Positions 1 through 6,763 are shown, counted from the stretch's first letter. The stretch: DNA of 8,057 bases from Anaerolineales bacterium (GCA_011772595.1 WVZH01000326.1:156795-164851); one strand, 5' to 3'. The notes: generated by a model not told the origin, from the sequence alone. A program made the numbers and translations.

Positions 1-125
1 CCGGGCGTCACACCAGCCACAACTTTCGTCCCATACTCGAGCATTTTCACCGTGTGGAAAAATCCCTCACGTCCCGTGATCCCTTGGACGAGCAGCCTGG
101 TACTCTTGTCGACAAGAATGCTCAT
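1..125 (-). CDS. sucD: Succinyl-CoA ligase alpha subunit, N-terminal fragment (runs off the window)
   Basis: The alpha subunit of succinate-CoA ligase binds CoA and carries the phosphorylated histidine in the reaction succinyl-CoA + NDP + Pi = succinate + CoA + NTP, a cytosolic TCA-cycle step. Only 41 complete codons are present, because the gene leaves the window at base 1. The visible protein begins [20 protein letters not shown] and continues through [19 protein letters not shown], the standard opening of this family. It includes the GITGREG turn of the CoA-binding Rossmann fold. The catalytic histidine lies outside the window. The ATG overlaps the sucC stop as ATGA, and an AAGGAGG Shine-Dalgarno lies 10 bases upstream inside sucC, so translation is probably coupled. 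The related malate-CoA ligase alpha subunit cannot be excluded from so short a piece. Confidence 0.93.
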   Translation of the reverse strand, partial: MSILVDKSTRLLVQGITGREGFFHTVKMLEYGTKVVAGVTP

Positions 126-1267
126 ACTGCTTGATCCTCCTTCACGAGTTCCACCGCCTTTTGAGCAGCATCCGCCAAGGAAATCGCCGTGATCATGTCG
201 GCTTCCTGAAGCAAACGGCGTCCCTCTTCCTCGTTGGTGCCGACCAATCGGACAACCATTGGTAGATCCACATCGACTTCTTCTAATGCCGATAGAATTC
301 CTCGAGCCACTTCGTCGCAGCGCGTTATACCACCAAATATGTTTATCAATACAACTCTTACGTTTTTGTCCTTTAGGATCAAATTGAATGCGATGGATAC
401 TTTTTCGGCTCCAGCTCCACCACCGATGTCAAGGAAGTTCGCGGGCTCACCCCCAAATAGCTTGATGACGTCCATAGTTGCCATAGCCAACCCTGCGCCA
501 TTCACCATGCAACCAATCGTGCCGTTGAGTTTAACGTATGATAATCCGTACCTGCGAGCTTCTCGCTCAGCGGGTTCCTCCTCGTCGAGATCCCGCATCT
601 CCGCCAGTTCGGGGTGTCGGAAGAGTGCATTGTCGTCCAGAACGATTTTGCCATCTAGCGCCAGCAATCGATAATCGCCCGTAATAACGAGGGGATTTAT
701 CTCTGCCAGGCTGGCATCTGTCTTCGTGAAGGTGCTGTAAAGCCCCTGAGCGATGGCGATGAAATCGCGCCAGTGTTTTCGAGGCAACTCGATCGAGGTG
801 GCCAGAAAACGCGCCTGATGCTCGCGCATACCTAGAAGTGGATCGATGTAAACACGCACGATCTTATGCGGCTGAGTGCGGGCAACCTCCTCAATTTCAA
901 CACCGCCTTCTGCGGAGGCGATCATTACGGGACTACGGACTCCCCGATCGTTGGTCACGCCAAGGTAGATCTCAGAGCGTATATCTGCCGCCTCATCCAC
1001 AAGCACCCTTCGGACCGGCAGTCCTTTAATCTGCATCCCAAGGACTTGTGTGGCGACATCTTCGGTTTCTTCGGGGGTATGCACGAGGCGAATGCCACCC
1101 GCCTTCCCGCGCCCACCAACGAGCACTTGTGCCTTGACGACGACGCGACCCCCCAATTCCTGGGCGATCGCTTTTGCTTCTTGGGCCGTCATCGCCACTC
1201 GTCCACGTGGAATCGGAATTCCGTAACGGGCAAACAACTGCTTAGATCGATACTCATGCAGTTTCAT
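122..1267 (-). CDS. sucC: Succinyl-CoA ligase (ADP/GDP-forming) beta subunit
   Basis: The beta subunit of succinate-CoA ligase binds the nucleotide and succinate and pairs with SucD in the TCA cycle. The protein has 381 residues, close to the usual length of about 388. The N-terminal ATP-grasp domain opens with [20 protein letters not shown] and has the nucleotide loop [14 protein letters not shown] at 45-58. N191 in EINPLVIT and D205 in ALDGKI match the Mg-nucleotide ligands known in E. coli SucC. The C-terminal ligase domain carries [18 protein letters not shown] (256-273), NFLDIGGGA (277-285) and [17 protein letters not shown] (308-324), all typical. The ATG has a GGAAGGAG Shine-Dalgarno five bases upstream. 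The stop overlaps sucD as ATGA, giving the usual sucCD pair. Nucleotide specificity cannot be read from sequence, and a malate-CoA ligase beta subunit is a less likely alternative. Confidence 0.96.
   Translation of the reverse strand: MKLHEYRSKQLFARYGIPIPRGRVAMTAQEAKAIAQELGGRVVVKAQVLVGGRGKAGGIRLVHTPEETEDVATQVLGMQIKGLPVRRVLVDEAADIRSEIYLGVTNDRGVRSPVMIASAEGGVEIEEVARTQPHKIVRVYIDPLLGMREHQARFLATSIELPRKHWRDFIAIAQGLYSTFTKTDASLAEINPLVITGDYRLLALDGKIVLDDNALFRHPELAEMRDLDEEEPAEREARRYGLSYVKLNGTIGCMVNGAGLAMATMDVIKLFGGEPANFLDIGGGAGAEKVSIAFNLILKDKNVRVVLINIFGGITRCDEVARGILSALEEVDVDLPMVVRLVGTNEEEGRRLLQEADMITAISLADAAQKAVELVKEDQAV
136..142 (-). promoter_or_regulatory. Ribosome binding site for sucD
   Basis: The minus strand reads AAGGAGG here, a full match to the anti-Shine-Dalgarno sequence, 10 bases before the sucD ATG and inside the last codons of sucC. 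It supports the ATG at 123-125 as the sucD start. Confidence 0.75.
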
Positions 1268-1316
1268 TCATACTCCTTCCGAGTGCAATCCCAGACGTTA
1301 TCCATGTCGTATGTCG
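1268..1316 (-). promoter_or_regulatory. Agl23-like/sucC intergenic gap with sucC ribosome binding site
   Basis: This 49-base gap is the only real spacing in the minus-strand run. It holds a strong Shine-Dalgarno, GGAAGGAG at 1273-1280, for sucC. A short direct repeat (ACGACAT twice, minus strand) lies just after the upstream stop codon. I see no stem-loop with a T tract and no convincing -35/-10 pair, so sucCD is probably read through from upstream, though a weak promoter inside the preceding gene is possible. Confidence 0.55.
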
Positions 1317-4300
1317 TTAGCTCTCATCCTCAAGGATATCAGGTTTAAATCGCATTATTCGATGATTCCCACTGTCAACGACCCACACCTGTCCTTGTAA
1401 GTCGAAAGCAAGACCATTCAGGAGCGCGAATTGCGTATTCGAGTCACCATAACTTCCCCATCCCATAACAAATTCCCCTTGCGGAGTGAAGCAAAGCACG
1501 CGAAAACTTTCCGGATCGGAAGCACAAAGACCACGATCGCTTGATAATGTCAGGTAGGGTTTGTTTTCTAGAGAATCCCCATACCATCCTACGAGGTCCC
1601 ATTCCGCTACCGCTGCGTGGTCACCCCCTTCCGTCTCTTCAAAAACCTGAATGCGCTGATTCCAGGTGTCCGCCACATAAACCGTCCCCGCATCATCTAC
1701 CGCCACACCAACAGGTTCGCTGAGCTCACCAGGTAAGAATCCGACGACACCGAATTGGCCGATCGGCTCCATCTCCGGACTTAAGACAACGATGCGATGG
1801 TTTCCTGTATCGGCCACGTACACCCTTCCATCCTCACCCACTGCGACTGCACGCGGACCCCATAGTGTAAACGGTGTTTCGGCTTGTCCTGCCTCCCCGA
1901 ACATTCCGATGAATTCACCGTCTAATGAGAACATTTGAATACGAAAATTCCAGGTATCGGCGACGTAAACAGACCCCTCACTTGAGACTGCGATTCCCCA
2001 AGGCTCATTGAACGTTCCACCCGGCGCATCTCCATCGTCCACGTTCGCATACGTGCCCCAACTCGAGATCAATTCTCCATCCGAGTCAAATCGTTGGATG
2101 CGGTGGTTGCCAGTATCAGCAACAAATATCGTTCCATCGGGGGCTACGGCGATGCCACGTGGTTTCTGGAACTGTCCTGGAAGGACCCCCTCTGCTCCAA
2201 TGACGAGGTTTGCAGACAATGAGATCATACCTTCCTCGTATGGATCTTCGAGCTGTGGCAAATCTTGAATGCTGGTCAATCCTTCGTTGTAATCCCAAAC
2301 GTGAGAGGCGAAATCGTCGCGAATGTAGAATCTCATCCTGTCGGAAGGCGACCAGTTTTCCAAGGAGAGATCGATCCCCCTCAAACGCCCATATGCTTCA
2401 TAATTTCTGTCGAACCAGATATCCCAGAGTGCACTCCTATAGGCGCGCGAGCTGAGAATTTCCAAAATCCGCGGCCATGTTAGATTCCAATAATCCTGCA
2501 TGGGCCACCACATGCGGATAAATTCAGCGTAAAGATAGCGATCCTCGAAGCGCGGATCGATCCTGCCCCAATTATTATCTCCCACGATGACGAGTGGGTA
2601 CTCCAACATATCTTGACCTACAGATACACCAAAATAGCGCTGCTCAGAATATTTCCGCAGATACCAGGTGAACGGCCAGGAAACATCATCATCATATGCC
2701 ACTTTTATCGCCAGGTCACCGGTGGTCCGTACCGACAATTCCTGCACATCTTTCATAACGTCTTTTACGCCAGTAGCCGAGTGTGCATACACCAAGAACT
2801 CTGTGGCTTCGTCATAAGTCGAAAACGCGGCTCGAGTGGCAGCTCTCGCTGTGAGCGCCCAGAATCCGCCGATGATCAGTATCCCACCCAGTTTCAGAAT
2901 CTGGACAGAACGCCAGCCTGTGCCGAACCGCAATAATCCAATGATCGAAACGACCACAAGAGCGACCGATGCCAGAAATGCATTCGTGCGCGTTAGTTGA
3001 TCTAGTTGTTTGCCTTCGAAGGGCATATCTACGCCGAGCAATGTTCCCGACAGCCGGCCCAAGGATAGCAAGGCGATAAGCAAGAATACCATGAGAGGTA
3101 AACCATTGCGTGAAATGATCTTTTTCCAAGGGGTGGATTCATAGAGCTTCCCCACCACCCAACCAGCCAGAAGGATCATGGGAAGAACGATGTGAACCGT
3201 CAACCACGGCATCTTCTCCCCTGCGTAGGTGTATGCAAACAATGCTGTCAGTGTCCAAAATACAAGAAGACTTATGGCAGGAAACTGTGTTCGCCGTGAG
3301 GACCGCCGCCTCGACGTCGTCCATTCGCCCGCCAAGACACGGAAGACACCATAGACAGCAGCGGAGGCCAAGGTAATAGCTGGTAAGAACTCATAGACAG
3401 GAATTTGAACGAGTAGATAGTAGTACCATGGCTGGCTGCCGCGGCCAACCCCATGCTGTTCCAGCCAATATCCGAGGGATCCGATGAAACCGGATAACAG
3501 ACCGTCGCCGTTGGTAAAAGCGGAGGTGTAGAGGAAAATAACAATCCCAAAGAAGATTCCAGCGGCAACCAGCCAGCGTCTCCAGTTCCACAGGACACCA
3601 ATGATTGTGCTTATCGATATCAAAATCAGAATGAGCGCCCAATCCTTGTTAAATACAACCGGGTCGTAGTACGCCATAGGATTCCAGCCAAGCGCTTTTG
3701 CAGGAAGCGCTGCCAGAAGCGGCAGAGTCATTGTGCCAGCAATGATCAGTAGATCAAACGTGGGGAAATCATTCCGCAGGCTAGAACCGAACGACAAGAT
3801 GAGCGCACCAGCGATTAAAACGACGCCCGCTAACACAAGCATCATGCTCAGCGTCTGGCCCGGTGAAGATGCGAGACCCTCCAACGTAGACACAGCACCC
3901 GGTATTGCCGGTTGAGCCATCTCGATTCCTGGTGCTCGTTCACGAAAGAGCATGACCAAGAGCGAGGCAACACCAAGAGCTGCGGACACCAGTCCGACGA
4001 GAAACAACAACCTATGCCGTTCTTTGGGCCATGGTCGGGAGAGCAATGTCCACGCGAAATATGCACCAAGGAAGAGTAGCAGTTGAGCTGCGTAAATAAA
4101 GCTGGTTTCTTTTGCGGTGAAATGAAGGGCTAAGGACGCCGAAAGGAGGTAAAGCCAGTGTGCTTTTCTGGTCTCCGAGTAACGAAATACCGAATAGAAC
4201 ATCAGAAGTGCCAGTAGCACAACAAAAGCCTCATTGCGGACGTAGCGACTGTAATAAAGCATAAACGGGGAGACCAGCATCATGGCCGCCGCCGTAATGG

Positions 4301-4679
4301 CACCCCAACGCCCAAGCCAGCGCTTGAAGAGTAACACCAACCCAACCGACAGAACACCCGCAGCCGCTACAGGGAAGCGCGAGGAGGCATCGGAGTCACC
4401 AAAGAGCGTATAGGAGAGCGATACGAGATGAAATTGTAAAGGTCCATGCATGAGTGGATCATGCCGATAACCAAGACCCTCGGAAAACTGCCACGAGTAG
4501 AAGGTATGTAAACTCTCATCATGGCTCATGACACGCGCCTCGAGGTCATAAAACCGTGAGACGAACGCCAAAAAGATTAAAACGAGAGACACGAGAAGCT
4601 CGCCATCGAAACGCAGTCCCAATCCAACCGCGTCCTCGACACGGCCAGATATTGGACTCTCAGAATGATTTTCATCCAC
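1317..4679 (-). CDS. Agl23-like (TIGR03663-type) GT-C membrane glycosyltransferase fused to an NHL beta-propeller
   Basis: A 1120-residue integral membrane protein. Residues about 29-610 form a long series of hydrophobic segments (at least 13), as in GT-C/PMT-type enzymes that use polyprenyl-phosphate sugars on the outer membrane face. The first loop has SHDESLH, with D54-E55 in the place of the acidic pair of GT39-type enzymes, then HDP (73-75) and HGPLQFH (78-84), which I recognise as the Agl23-like (TIGR03663) signature. A soluble domain follows (about 615-820, with YDDDVSWPFTWYLR at 662-675), then six NHL repeats (about 824-1120). I chose the GTG at 4679 because AGGAG (4688-4692) lies eight bases before it. 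A GTG three codons upstream falls on that ribosome site and is unlikely. It overlaps rluB by eight bases. Sugar donor and acceptor are unknown; a role in glycosylating surface proteins or glycans is inferred. The family is certain to within GT-C; the Agl23 name is likely. Confidence 0.82.
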   Translation of the reverse strand: MDENHSESPISGRVEDAVGLGLRFDGELLVSLVLIFLAFVSRFYDLEARVMSHDESLHTFYSWQFSEGLGYRHDPLMHGPLQFHLVSLSYTLFGDSDASSRFPVAAAGVLSVGLVLLFKRWLGRWGAITAAAMMLVSPFMLYYSRYVRNEAFVVLLALLMFYSVFRYSETRKAHWLYLLSASLALHFTAKETSFIYAAQLLLFLGAYFAWTLLSRPWPKERHRLLFLVGLVSAALGVASLLVMLFRERAPGIEMAQPAIPGAVSTLEGLASSPGQTLSMMLVLAGVVLIAGALILSFGSSLRNDFPTFDLLIIAGTMTLPLLAALPAKALGWNPMAYYDPVVFNKDWALILILISISTIIGVLWNWRRWLVAAGIFFGIVIFLYTSAFTNGDGLLSGFIGSLGYWLEQHGVGRGSQPWYYYLLVQIPVYEFLPAITLASAAVYGVFRVLAGEWTTSRRRSSRRTQFPAISLLVFWTLTALFAYTYAGEKMPWLTVHIVLPMILLAGWVVGKLYESTPWKKIISRNGLPLMVFLLIALLSLGRLSGTLLGVDMPFEGKQLDQLTRTNAFLASVALVVVSIIGLLRFGTGWRSVQILKLGGILIIGGFWALTARAATRAAFSTYDEATEFLVYAHSATGVKDVMKDVQELSVRTTGDLAIKVAYDDDVSWPFTWYLRKYSEQRYFGVSVGQDMLEYPLVIVGDNNWGRIDPRFEDRYLYAEFIRMWWPMQDYWNLTWPRILEILSSRAYRSALWDIWFDRNYEAYGRLRGIDLSLENWSPSDRMRFYIRDDFASHVWDYNEGLTSIQDLPQLEDPYEEGMISLSANLVIGAEGVLPGQFQKPRGIAVAPDGTIFVADTGNHRIQRFDSDGELISSWGTYANVDDGDAPGGTFNEPWGIAVSSEGSVYVADTWNFRIQMFSLDGEFIGMFGEAGQAETPFTLWGPRAVAVGEDGRVYVADTGNHRIVVLSPEMEPIGQFGVVGFLPGELSEPVGVAVDDAGTVYVADTWNQRIQVFEETEGGDHAAVAEWDLVGWYGDSLENKPYLTLSSDRGLCASDPESFRVLCFTPQGEFVMGWGSYGDSNTQFALLNGLAFDLQGQVWVVDSGNHRIMRFKPDILEDES
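1326..2210 (-). repeat. Six NHL repeats forming a predicted beta-propeller at the C terminus of the Agl23-like protein
   Basis: The encoded repeats start near 2162, 2003, 1856, 1715, 1559 and 1421. Repeats 1-4 have a P-x-G/A-[IV]-A-V core, then [IV]-[FY]-VADT-x-N-x-RI. Repeat 1 reads IFVADTGNHRIQRF, repeat 2 VYVADTWNFRIQMF, repeat 3 VYVADTGNHRIVVL and repeat 4 VYVADTWNQRIQVF. Repeat 6 is VWVVDSGNHRIMRF. Repeat 5 is degenerate and carries both cysteines of the protein. Six blades make a complete NHL propeller. NHL propellers usually bind proteins, glycans or RNA. Here the domain should sit outside the membrane if the preceding soluble domain does. Confidence 0.88.
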
Positions 4680-5493
4680 TACGCCCACTCCTACGTTTCT
4701 GCTGATCGTTGGATTTATGCTTTCTCCTAGGTTTCCGATGTCGGTAGGAATTGGAACCGATATGACGACCTGTGATGGAAGTTGCGTATGACTTCAGATG
4801 ACCAATCTCGGATTTCGTCAAAGCCCGCCATTCTCCCGGACGTAAATTCCCGAGCACAACTGGACCAATGCGAACACGGATCAGCTTGCGCACACTCAAT
4901 CCGATAGTTTTGACCATTTCCCTGATCTGACGCTTGCGACCCTGACGCAACACCATCCGAATCCAAGGTGCTTGATCGTGCTCTTCATCGCGCCAGATAC
5001 GCATTGGTAACGCCTTCGTCCCATCAGGTAATACAACTCCCCGACGCAATGTACTCAATTGTGAAGCATCTGGCAAACGATTTAATAGCACGCGATATTC
5101 CTTCTCGTGTTCGTAACGCGGATGCTGAATTCGGTTTGCCAACTCACCATTGTTGGTGAGTAGAACTAGCCCTTCACTTTTCAAATCTAGCCTGCCAACG
5201 GGGAACAAACGTTGAGGAACGTCGACCAAATCAAGCAAGGTCGGTTTTCCACCTTGCGAGCGAAAGGAGGATAGGACGCCAACCGGCTTATACAGAATGA
5301 GGTAGACCTCTTCTTGCGCTGGTTGGATGCGCTCGCCGTCTAATCGGATGTCGTCGCTCGAGGGATTCACCTTCATCCCGATCGTCGCTGTACGACCGTT
5401 AACGGTGACTCGCCCCGCACGAATAATTGCCTCGCATTTTCGTCGGGATCCGATTCCCGCTCGAGCGAGTACCTTTTGAAGCCTTTCAGGCAT
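4672..5493 (-). CDS. rluB: RluB/RsuA-family rRNA pseudouridine synthase
   Basis: This protein converts a uridine in ribosomal RNA to pseudouridine; family members act on 23S helix 89 (RluB) or 16S U516 (RsuA). It has 273 residues. An N-terminal S4 RNA-binding domain (about 2-60) begins RLQKVLARAGIGSRRKCEAI. The catalytic domain has the family motif GRLDLKSEGLVLLTNNGELA, with D103 as the predicted catalytic aspartate, then RIQHPRYEHEKEYRV. The closing motif RQGRKRQIREM starts near 184. A strongly basic tail (RHRKPRRKHK and following, about 251-273) extends beyond the usual end and probably adds RNA contact. The ATG overlaps the scpB stop as TAATG, with GGAAGG three bases upstream. The scpB-rluB order is common in bacteria. 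Sequence alone does not settle whether the target is 23S or 16S, so the symbol is by family. Confidence 0.88.
   Translation of the reverse strand: MPERLQKVLARAGIGSRRKCEAIIRAGRVTVNGRTATIGMKVNPSSDDIRLDGERIQPAQEEVYLILYKPVGVLSSFRSQGGKPTLLDLVDVPQRLFPVGRLDLKSEGLVLLTNNGELANRIQHPRYEHEKEYRVLLNRLPDASQLSTLRRGVVLPDGTKALPMRIWRDEEHDQAPWIRMVLRQGRKRQIREMVKTIGLSVRKLIRVRIGPVVLGNLRPGEWRALTKSEIGHLKSYATSITGRHIGSNSYRHRKPRRKHKSNDQQKRRSGRSG
4688..4692 (-). promoter_or_regulatory. Ribosome binding site deciding the Agl23-like start
   Basis: AGGAG on the minus strand inside the 3' end of rluB. It is eight bases from the GTG at 4677-4679, while the alternative GTG at 4686-4688 overlaps its last base. The spacing selects the shorter protein. 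Confidence 0.65.
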
Positions 5494-6056
5494 TAACCTT
5501 CCGATTGATCTCTTGGACCTCCGCTGTCGTCGATCGACATTCGAGTGGAATCGAGTAATGGATCCAGGTTCAACGTCGGCATTTCCTCGAGAGACTTGAT
5601 CCCGAACTGCTGAAGAAATTCCGTCGTTGTCCCATATAGAATAGGTCGTCCCAGGCTCTCACTCCGTCCTGTCTCTTCGATTAAACCATGACGCAGTAAT
5701 GTACGCAGGACGCTGTCGGAGTTCACGCCACGAATGGAGTCGATCTGTGGACGTGTGACCGGTTGCTGGTAGGCCACGATCGAGAGAACTTCCAACGCAG
5801 CTCGAGTGAGCCTTGTTGTGCCTTCAAGTTGTAAAAATCGCTCGATGTCATCGGCGAATTCAGGAGCCGTTGTGAACTGCACCTTGGATCGATGTCGTTG
5901 CAACCGCAATCCACGCCGAGCGCAATCTTGATCCAATGCGTCCAATGCCTTTTCCACTACTCTCGTAGATACGCTCAGTGTGTTTGCTAACTGCGTGATG
6001 GATACCGGTGCGGAAGAGACGAAAAGAAGTGCCTCCACACGCGCCGTTACATCCAT
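5493..6056 (-). CDS. scpB: Segregation and condensation protein B
   Basis: ScpB dimerises and binds ScpA, the kleisin of the SMC condensin complex, in chromosome compaction and segregation. The protein is 187 residues from the chosen start, normal for the family. It consists of two winged-helix domains. The first begins MDVTARVEALLFVSSAPVS. The second carries the hallmark stretch LTRAALEVLSIVAYQQPVTR (83-102), then RGVNSDSVLRTLL (109-121) and GRPILYGTT (136-144). I place the start at the ATG at 6056 because GGAGG lies five bases upstream and homology begins there. The frame stays open upstream to a GTG at 6143, but that extension crosses the divergent promoter and looks non-coding. The gene is first in the minus-strand run. 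scpA, usually next to scpB, is not visible upstream. Confidence 0.95.
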   Translation of the reverse strand: MDVTARVEALLFVSSAPVSITQLANTLSVSTRVVEKALDALDQDCARRGLRLQRHRSKVQFTTAPEFADDIERFLQLEGTTRLTRAALEVLSIVAYQQPVTRPQIDSIRGVNSDSVLRTLLRHGLIEETGRSESLGRPILYGTTTEFLQQFGIKSLEEMPTLNLDPLLDSTRMSIDDSGGPRDQSEG

Positions 6057-6088
6057 ACCTACCTCCCCCTCAGCAGGCTCACGAACAG

Positions 6089-6105
6089 CCGTGCTATAAT
6101 CACGG
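6089..6105. promoter_or_regulatory. Perfect 5+5 dyad centred on the -10 box, possible operator
   Basis: CCGTG (6089-6093) and CACGG (6101-6105) are exact inverted repeats separated by CTATAAT, so the dyad straddles the -10 of the plus-strand promoter. A repressor dimer binding here would block it. Arms of five bases can arise by chance, and the dyad could equally be incidental. Confidence 0.3.
6092..6100 (+). promoter_or_regulatory. Extended -10 promoter for the lipoprotein pair
   Basis: The sequence TGCTATAAT is a perfect TATAAT with the TGn extension, which lets sigma-70-type polymerase work without a good -35; none is visible about 17 bases upstream. Transcription would start near 6107, leaving about 27 bases before the TTG start at 6134 and placing GGAG (6121-6124) inside the leader. 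It lies in the 77-base divergent spacer facing away from scpB. Confidence 0.6.
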
Positions 6106-6120
6106 TCGGATTCAAACTCT

Positions 6121-6124
6121 GGAG
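6121..6124 (+). promoter_or_regulatory. Ribosome binding site deciding the TTG start of the first lipoprotein
   Basis: GGAG followed nine bases later by TTG at 6134-6136. The reading frame contains no in-frame ATG between the promoter and the lipobox, so this pairing identifies the start. Confidence 0.55.
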
Positions 6125-6133
6125 TCGGACGTT

Positions 6134-6721
6134 TTGGTTGCACAGAAGAAACCCGTTACGAACAGAAATAGCATTGCAATTGTTGCAATCTTCGTACTAC
6201 TTTCTATACTCGCTTGCCAGTTCGACTTAGGTGGCCCAGCGCCTCCGGGTGAACCCATCTCCACACAACCTGAGGCTGCACAAACGCTGATTCAGATGTG
6301 GCAAGCTGCTATCATCGATGCCGCCACAACGGGGCGTGTGCTCGTTTTGCTGAATGAAACGCAGCTTACGTCGCTCCTTGCACAGCGCATGGAAGCAAAT
6401 GAAAATCCAGCCTTACTCGAACCTCAGGTTTTTCTTCGCCATGACGCCATTCAGATCTATGGCATTACGGAAAGAGGAGCCTTTAAGGCCAGCATCTTAT
6501 TGGGCATCACACCCGTGATCGACGCGGAGGGTGAACTTACTCTGGACCTCACGATCGCAGACTTTGGTCCAATCCCTGCGCCCTCCGCACTCAAAGATAC
6601 AGTTTCTGCCATTCTCACGGAAGCTTTCACAGGGACGATCGGCCCGCTTGCTACCGGGATCCGCTTGACAACAATCGCCATTTCTGATGGCGAAATGGCA
6701 ATTGTCGGAGAACTCCGCTAG
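6134..6721 (+). CDS. Predicted lipoprotein with a possible YpmS/DUF2993-like lipid-binding fold
   Basis: I do not recognise a named gene. From the TTG at 6134 the protein has 195 residues. A basic N terminus (KK at 5-6, R11) is followed by a hydrophobic core (IAIVAIFVLLSILAC) ending in the lipobox ILAC with C28; leucine at -2 is a little unusual. A proline-rich linker (about 33-45) leads to a domain of about 140 residues. This has LNETQLTSLLAQ, alternating strand-like segments, a G-x-L-x-L-x-L run (GELTLDLTIADFGPIP) and an amphipathic helix near the C terminus. That pattern resembles the tubular YpmS (DUF2140) and DUF2993 proteins, but this is a judgement by eye. The protein should be anchored on the outer face of the cytoplasmic membrane. 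An ATG-like extension back to 6008 would cross the promoter and overlap scpB, so I reject it. The next lipoprotein starts 42 bases downstream and is probably cotranscribed. Confidence 0.75.
   Translation: MVAQKKPVTNRNSIAIVAIFVLLSILACQFDLGGPAPPGEPISTQPEAAQTLIQMWQAAIIDAATTGRVLVLLNETQLTSLLAQRMEANENPALLEPQVFLRHDAIQIYGITERGAFKASILLGITPVIDAEGELTLDLTIADFGPIPAPSALKDTVSAILTEAFTGTIGPLATGIRLTTIAISDGEMAIVGELR
6671..6717 (+). other. Tandem hairpins at the 3' end of the first lipoprotein gene
   Basis: Bases 6671-6684 pair with 6692-6705 as a 14-bp stem with one C/A mismatch (6676/6700) and the loop TGATGGC. A mutually exclusive shorter stem, CGCCAT (6676-6681) with ATGGCG (6687-6692), can form within it. 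Directly after it, CGGAG (6706-6710) and CTCCG (6713-6717) form a compact palindrome two bases before the stop codon. No T tract follows, so this is not a classic intrinsic terminator. It may protect or process the mRNA between the two lipoprotein genes, or it may be a by-product of the coding sequence. Confidence 0.5.
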
Positions 6722-6763
6722 ACGTGCGCCGGATCATTATACCAGCGCGAAGAATGACCAGCA

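Noticed and set aside
234..1348. Plus-strand open frames opposite sucC (234-674, 838-1029, 866-1348)
   Set aside because: They lie antisense to a clearly conserved sucC with all family motifs, their translations look like no family, and none has a convincing ribosome site.
1541..3915. Open frames on both strands across the Agl23-like gene (for example 2008-2268, 2613-2936 plus; 2812-3129, 3272-3601 minus)
   Set aside because: All are shorter alternative frames within one continuous coding frame that carries a recognisable membrane domain and six NHL repeats.
6008..6133. N-terminal extension of the first lipoprotein back to an ATG at 6008
   Set aside because: It would overlap the start of scpB, cross the extended -10 promoter and place about 42 proline- and charge-rich residues before a typical lipoprotein signal. 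The TTG at 6134 with GGAG fits better.
6057..6143. Extension of scpB upstream to a GTG at 6143
   Set aside because: Homology begins at MDVTARVEALLF, an excellent GGAGG lies just before the ATG at 6056, and the extension runs across the divergent promoter.
6671..6721. Intrinsic terminator after the first lipoprotein
   Set aside because: The stem is strong but lies inside the coding region, is A/T-rich in places and has no T tract after it, so it does not fit the terminator pattern.
6731..6745. CATTAT as a -10 box for the G5 lipoprotein
   Set aside because: It is a weak match and has no -35 at the right distance. The 42-base gap fits cotranscription from the upstream promoter better.
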